64,000 nt of DNA from Hetaerina americana (Eukaryota > Arthropoda > Insecta > Odonata > Calopterygidae), in contig JAKTNV010000003.1 in assembly GCA_022747635.1 (NCBI GenBank), positions 14,502,911 to 14,566,910 on the forward strand, given 5' to 3'. The position numbers and the translations under genes are program-made. Shown piece by piece: positions 61,757 to 64,000 of the stretch (position 1 is its first letter; each line of letters opens with the position of its first letter). The notes beneath the pieces were generated by a model. That model worked only from the letters and a program-made list of their open reading frames with translations, was not told the origin of the DNA and did not search any database.

Positions 61757-61783
61757 ATTCCGGGAAATTTTTGATCAAGGTAG
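61757..61783 (-). repeat. Mariner right terminal inverted repeat
   Basis: Reverse complement of the left repeat with one base different, followed by the TA duplication at 61,784-61,785. Confidence 0.93.
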
Positions 61784-62654
61784 TATATTTAGGCCGGCTC
61801 CTTAACGCACCAAAAGAATTCTCAGGAAACCGAGTCGTCTTTGATGTTTTTCATCCACTAAGTAATTAAAGAGATCCGAATTTGTCTCCTGCATATTCAC
61901 CCGCGCTATCCATAAATTTGAAATGTTTTTTTTTCTTTCGTGTATCGCGCTGGACCGAGTTCGTCCATAATGTTGAAACTGCCACATCTCACGGTCGAGG
62001 CACGTATCTGTCTGGGAACTTTTCCGAGCGGAGAGGGAGAGAGAAGGAATTTAATGATGATCTATCCCTTCTCACACTACTTGTCGGGTTCACTTTGAGA
62101 TTCGCCTGGAGGAAACGTGGGTGGAAGTTTGTTTAAAAGCATTACGGAGGATTATGGCTATGGAGATGCCCTGAGCCTGACTGTAATTCATAAACCGTGT
62201 TTTTTTCACCAAGTGAATAAAAAGGTGGACTGAATGGGGACTATAATTGCATACTTAACATTAAAGCGTACAAAACATCCCCCTAACGCCGTTCATTTTC
62301 GAGCGCGGCGAGATTTTAGGTTACTTACGGATACTTACTCTCTTTAACCAATGACTCTTTCAATACTCGTTGTACAACCATACCTCCTAGCCATTGTGTA
62401 CGGGTATTGGTATGCTAGCTATGAGATTAGTCCCTTTATAATGAATACTAATTTGTTACGATAATGAGTGCTGCGTCTGGGGCATTTCCTTCACGCCTCA
62501 AATTAATCCTGATATTCGACCGAAGACACTAAGGCATTGCGGTATTCGACGTATGTGATCACGAAGTCAGTCTTCTGCGAAAAATGCGAACAAAATCATT
62601 CTTTTTCAAATTCTACGGTTCTATCTAATCCGACAGTATATGTGATCGTCCAAA
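61784..62654. other. No recognisable gene
   Basis: AT-rich sequence after the mariner; nothing recognisable. Confidence 0.5.
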
Positions 62655-62738
62655 GCCAACTCGCGGGTTTTGATTCCGGTACCCTTCGGTCACTAGCCGA
62701 ATACTGCTTGCCGGGATTACTGCGGTGCCACTTACCGT
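62655..62738 (-). repeat. Possible decayed tRNA-derived SINE head (family A-like)
   Basis: The plus-strand series CCTTCGGTCACTAGCCGAAT, then TGCCGGGATTACTGCGG is close to CTCCGATCAGTAGCCAAACG and TGGACTACCGCGG in the head of the SINE A copy at 6.3 kb. A B-box-like block precedes it as in that copy. The body is not recognisable. Confidence 0.4.
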
Positions 62739-64000
62739 GGATGGATAATGAAATGCGATCATGGAAATTGGTGAGCTAATGTACCGATGATGAAAATGAA
62801 CGATCCCGATTATCAGCCTAATTACAGCATTGACCTCAGCAGTTTTCCAATTTCTCATCAACGTCTACGTACTAACCTACGAGCCGCCACGAAGCCGTGA
62901 GGAATGGGAGTGGGTTGGAGCACCATTTTATGCAATTTTATTGGTGTATCCCTCGTCGACTTCGGCAAACTTGTTTGGGCCGAATATGTTCACTCTAATT
63001 AATACCTTGCGGAGGGCGTCCAATCAATGGGCGTTCCCAGAAGGGTGGCCACTATATCGCTCTCCCATGGTATTCCAGATGGCTACACGGAACTGAATGA
63101 GTATTTCAAACTAGAGACATTTTTTCTTCAAAACTGTCAATACCTGAAGGAATGAAACGATTATCGTGCGAATTTTGTCACGTCGCAGAGATATCTAAAA
63201 TTATAGAATATTAGGTAAAATGTAGTGGTTATTAAGAAAAGCACTGCGAGGAATTGCGCACTTTGAGGGAAGTCAAGTCTTGTCCTCCCTCCTTTAAGGC
63301 TGACGGCCAACCAACATTCGCACCCCCATTCCCCTCGGCTGACTCCCGCCTATATCTCTGTTTATGAATACTAGCCCTCATAACCTCTGCAAAATTTAAT
63401 CAATCACTGTAAATCATCCCTTTGTCAGAAGTATTAGAAAAGCAGAACAATGTTTGAACACCACTGTTTTAAATGCATCGCTTCCAGAAGGAAATGCCAA
63501 ATCAACATCACCCGCCCTCACGCCGTAAGTCCGCCCCAATACAATTGAAAATAGCATAACCCATCGATGGAACGTGTTTTCCCTTCCCTATTCGCGTGAT
63601 CTCCGGGCAAAGGGAGTGACTACGAAGCATCCTTTCACTCCGTCCGAGAAAGACGCATGAGAAATACCTCAAAAGACAACTAAACGACAGAACAGACATC
63701 TTACAGCCATTACCTCAATGAGTATTCCTTACTGAGTTCGCATATAAAGTCTAAGTGGATTGCAACTGTATTTATGGAGAGGAGGACTAAAATGACAGTT
63801 AAAAAGGAGCAGAAACCGTTAAATGTTTTTGAAAAAGGTTTTCCGTTGAGCGAATGGCTTCAAAGGAATACGCTAATGCCATTTCCTTTCCAGTGTGAAG
63901 GTGGGAAATACTTCGATCGCCCTCTTCGCCTCCGTCGTTCCCAAAGTTGCGTGAGGCCTTGCCGTTCACGGGGCACGACGCGCGCGAAGCCAAACATGCG
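62739..64000. other. No recognisable gene
   Basis: Mixed sequence. Short open frames on both strands (60-90 codons) resemble nothing known. Confidence 0.45.

Larger units (their letters stand above)
60463..61783 (+). mobile_element. Mariner (Tc1/mariner DD34D) DNA transposon, nearly complete
   Basis: A 1,321-bp element with 27-bp terminal inverted repeats (60,463-60,489 and 61,757-61,783) that match at 26 of 27 positions. A TA dinucleotide lies directly on each side (60,461-60,462 and 61,784-61,785), the target duplication of this superfamily. Size, ends and the internal transposase gene agree with mariner. The transposase is broken by two small frameshifts only, and the high identity of the ends suggests a fairly young insertion. 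Confidence 0.95.

Noticed and set aside
1..64000. CRISPR arrays, operons, phage or plasmid genes
   Set aside because: No spaced direct repeats, no tightly packed long frames and no ribosome-binding-site pattern; the DNA is eukaryotic.

Overview
The window reads as arthropod (probably insect-like) nuclear DNA from a large, repeat-rich genome. The grounds are long (TA)n microsatellites, a mariner DNA transposon, a Penelope-like retroelement (PLE), tRNA-derived SINEs and many 5'-truncated LINE fragments, with no compact gene array, operon or intact host reading frame. Species cannot be fixed from the sequence. The most likely setting is intergenic DNA or the inside of a very long intron.

Layout. 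0-8 kb: AT-rich DNA with a decayed SINE body (0.48 kb), a PLE-type fold-back inside (TA)n (4.7-5.0 kb) and a SINE of family A (6.1-6.36 kb). 8-20 kb: a LINE tail (8.2 kb), two LINE tails facing each other (16.4-16.75 kb) and a PLE 3' module between two (TA)n tracts (17.55-17.78 kb). 20-28 kb: SINE B (20.4 kb), a perfect 48-bp fold-back beside (TA)n (21.4-21.7 kb), a LINE reverse-transcriptase C-terminus (23.5-24.0 kb), SINE A again (26.9-27.2 kb) and a LINE tail (28.0 kb). 28-42 kb: purine and pyrimidine blocks, a reverse-transcriptase core fragment (32.7-33.2 kb), SINE C (36.6-36.96 kb) and two LINE 3' ends (37.3-38.4 kb). 42-50 kb: a PLE fragment with an intact GIY-YIG endonuclease end between (TA)n tracts (42.5-43.8 kb), a possible TATA/initiator/donor first exon (46.85-47.03 kb), a LINE fragment (48.85-49.2 kb) and an inverted SINE B pair (49.3-49.63 kb). 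50-64 kb: a LINE tail (54 kb), a CpG-dense block (56.3-56.5 kb), a strong juxtaposed 3'/5' splice site followed by a 52-nt candidate exon (57.77-57.84 kb, minus strand) and a nearly intact mariner with its TA duplication (60.46-61.78 kb).

How the parts relate. One LINE family left at least eight 3'-end fragments on both strands. A PLE family left one coding fragment and three 3' modules that share a short core and lie in or beside (TA)n; two of these became fold-backs. The only sign of a host transcription unit is splice-like sequence, above all the minus-strand site near 57.82 kb, which matches the consensus for recursive (ratchet) splicing of long introns.
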